A stretch of 64,000 nucleotides of DNA. It comes from Lachnospiraceae bacterium. Lineage in GTDB: Bacteria; Bacillota; Clostridia; Lachnospirales; Lachnospiraceae. Both the position numbers and the translations under genes were made by a program. Below the pieces are notes generated by a model, which made no database searches, had not been told where the DNA came from, and saw only the letters and a program-made list of their open reading frames with translations. The stretch spans positions 31,442-95,441 of the forward strand of contig JAUNGG010000006.1 in NCBI GenBank assembly GCA_030524635.1, in the 5' to 3' direction. This document shows positions 63,052-64,000 of the stretch, in pieces (position 1 is the stretch's first letter; each line of letters starts with the position of its first letter).

Positions 63052-63733
63052 AAAATTCCTCCATTCTCGGTATTGCATAGGATGAAAGAGCCGACAAAAA
63101 CTGATACAGTGTGTTTTCTATTCCAAGGTAATTTAGAAAGCTCTCAAGAAAAGCAATGGTTGATTTCTTGTATTTTCTGTTTCTCAGTACGAAAACAGCA
63201 GCCGAATCAGAATATCTTGAAGCGAATTCTCTCATATATACAGCTAGTGCGGACTTACTAATATTTTCAATACTCCTATAGTTTTGAAGAATCTCCATTG
63301 TTTCGATTACAGGAATCGTTTCCTCAGTAAGGGCAATTCCACTATTTTTCACGCAAACATTTCTGATATTCTTTTTTTGCTCAGAAACAACCGTAGATAG
63401 GACTTCAACTCGTTTGCTTATCTGTGTTGTCAGGCCCTTCTGATTATAAAGTCTGTATCCTACAACAATTCCTTGTCCCTCTCTTATATAGTGGCTGATA
63501 ATTTCTTTTTCGCTGATTGGTACAGGGCCAAATCTTGATTTCTTTGGTCGATAATATATGCCTTTTGTGAGATGAACCAAGATGCCTTGCTTACTCATTC
63601 TTTCGAGCGTCTTATAATAAGATATCTCTGGAACAGTGCCGAATGATTTTTTATACATAGCACTTGCTTCCAGGAGCTTATTTTCAGGCTCTTGTTCTAT
63701 TATGGCTTCAATATACTTTGCGTAGCTGTTCAT
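63032..63733 (-). CDS. AbiEi-like antitoxin (DUF6088 type)
   Basis: A 233-residue protein. The N-terminal winged helix-like part (YYKTLERMSKQGILVHLTKG and IYYRPKKSRFGPV) is followed by an AbiEi-like region (REGQGIVVGYRLYNQKGLTT). The family represses its own promoter and neutralises AbiEii. The ATG at 63733 follows AGGAGG. An inverted repeat over the -35 box lies 40-75 nt upstream. Confidence 0.88.
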   Translation of the reverse strand: MNSYAKYIEAIIEQEPENKLLEASAMYKKSFGTVPEISYYKTLERMSKQGILVHLTKGIYYRPKKSRFGPVPISEKEIISHYIREGQGIVVGYRLYNQKGLTTQISKRVEVLSTVVSEQKKNIRNVCVKNSGIALTEETIPVIETMEILQNYRSIENISKSALAVYMREFASRYSDSAAVFVLRNRKYKKSTIAFLESFLNYLGIENTLYQFLSALSSYAIPRMEEFYESARA

Positions 63734-63754
63734 GCGGCACCACCTCCTAATATT

Positions 63755-63782
63755 ATTATATTCCCGAAAGTAAAAATGTCAA
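63755..63782 (-). promoter_or_regulatory. AbiE operon promoter
   Basis: On the minus strand TTGACA (63782-63777), 16 nt, TATAAT (63760-63755); both hexamers are consensus. It is followed by AGGAGG and the antitoxin start. Confidence 0.88.
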
Positions 63783-63807
63783 GTAAAATTAATTTTTACT
63801 TGACATT
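63775..63807. promoter_or_regulatory. AbiEi operator: 14-bp inverted repeat
   Basis: AATGTCAAGTAAAA (63775-63788) and TTTTACTTGACATT (63794-63807) form a perfect inverted repeat with a 5-nt spacer; one arm contains the -35 box, so binding would block transcription. Confidence 0.8.
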
Positions 63808-64000
63808 CAGCTTGAACTTTGACACAGAGATAGTATTCGTTTCTTTTTATTCATGTTTTGATGAGATACTTGATGCGATAACTGTAGGTTTCCTTTTTTC
63901 TTTGCCTGGTCTGAAGGAAGCCGCTTTCTCCAGCTTAGATAACCGCTAGTATACTGATTGCTTCATTTGAAAATATAGCAATAATTATTAAAACGCGGTA
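63808..64000. other. Right edge of window
   Basis: 193 nt beyond the AbiE operator. A plus-strand open frame ends at 63947-63949 (ITVGFLFSLPGLKEAAFSSL) but has no start or known relative; I see no supported gene. Confidence 0.4.

Noticed and set aside
63692..63949. Plus-strand frame at the right edge
   Set aside because: It overlaps the AbiE promoter and antitoxin start and matches no family.
1..64000. CRISPR arrays, insertion sequences, prophage genes
   Set aside because: No regularly spaced direct repeats, transposase, integrase or phage structural genes were seen.

Overview
The window looks like chromosomal DNA of a Gram-positive gut anaerobe of the Lachnospiraceae/Clostridia type. The grounds are moderate GC, strong AGGAGG ribosome sites with many TTG/GTG starts, a mecA adaptor gene, a secretin-less Tad-type pilus operon, a V-type ATPase operon, TRAP transport with YesM/YesN-type signalling, and domain families typical of that group (DUF5702, DUF6382-like, DUF2508, DUF4367, DUF1858). 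No prophage, insertion sequence or CRISPR array was seen.

Layout. 1-950: a Ser/Thr kinase running off the left edge and fused to a P-loop-like domain. 1.2-5.5 kb: mecA, DUF1858, a small ferredoxin, a peptidase C26 hydrolase and a MerR regulator with a long low-complexity insert. 5.6-10.1 kb: an ECF-like sigma factor and a probable DUF4367 anti-sigma factor on either side of divergent murG, then HIT and rhomboid genes. 10.2-21.2 kb: one minus-strand Tad operon (prepilin peptidase, CpaE, CpaF, TadB, TadC, Flp pilin, DUF5702, two TadE-like proteins, a second prepilin peptidase, an FHA protein) behind a consensus promoter. 21.4-25.5 kb: ArsR regulator, YaaL-like protein, GH13 enzyme and glgB. 25.7-30.6 kb: an OmpR-type two-component pair and an NlpC/P60 lipoprotein. 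30.7-40.4 kb: a minus-strand uptake and sensing island (LacI, cupin, orphan solute-binding lipoprotein, YesM kinase, YesN regulator, TRAP DctP-Q-M). 40.5-43.9 kb: a symporter remnant, D-cysteine desulfhydrase, two tandem tRNA-Lys genes, trxA, a small ORF and trmB. 44-54 kb: a membrane SH3 protein behind a structured leader, then the nine-gene V-ATPase operon. 54-61.8 kb: DUF1461 membrane protein, DacA-type carboxypeptidase, a KdpD/KdpE-like pair lacking kdpFABC, a DEDD exonuclease and a membrane diguanylate cyclase. 62-63.8 kb: an AbiE-type toxin-antitoxin pair with an inverted-repeat operator.

How it fits together. The pilus operon and the kinase/FHA proteins suggest phospho-dependent control of surface assembly. 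The TRAP island has its own sensor genes and two candidate operators: a perfect palindrome at the cupin promoter and a TGCACA/TGTGCA inverted repeat against the dctP promoter. A 27-nt imperfect palindrome recurs at transcript ends across the window (five clear copies and one partial). The most novel-looking signals are this repeat, the candidate pseudoknot leader at 44.1 kb, the orphan binding protein beside YesMN, the twin Cys/His motifs in a pseudopilin, the Ig-like domain in TadC, and a one-base deficit in the G tract at the kinase start.
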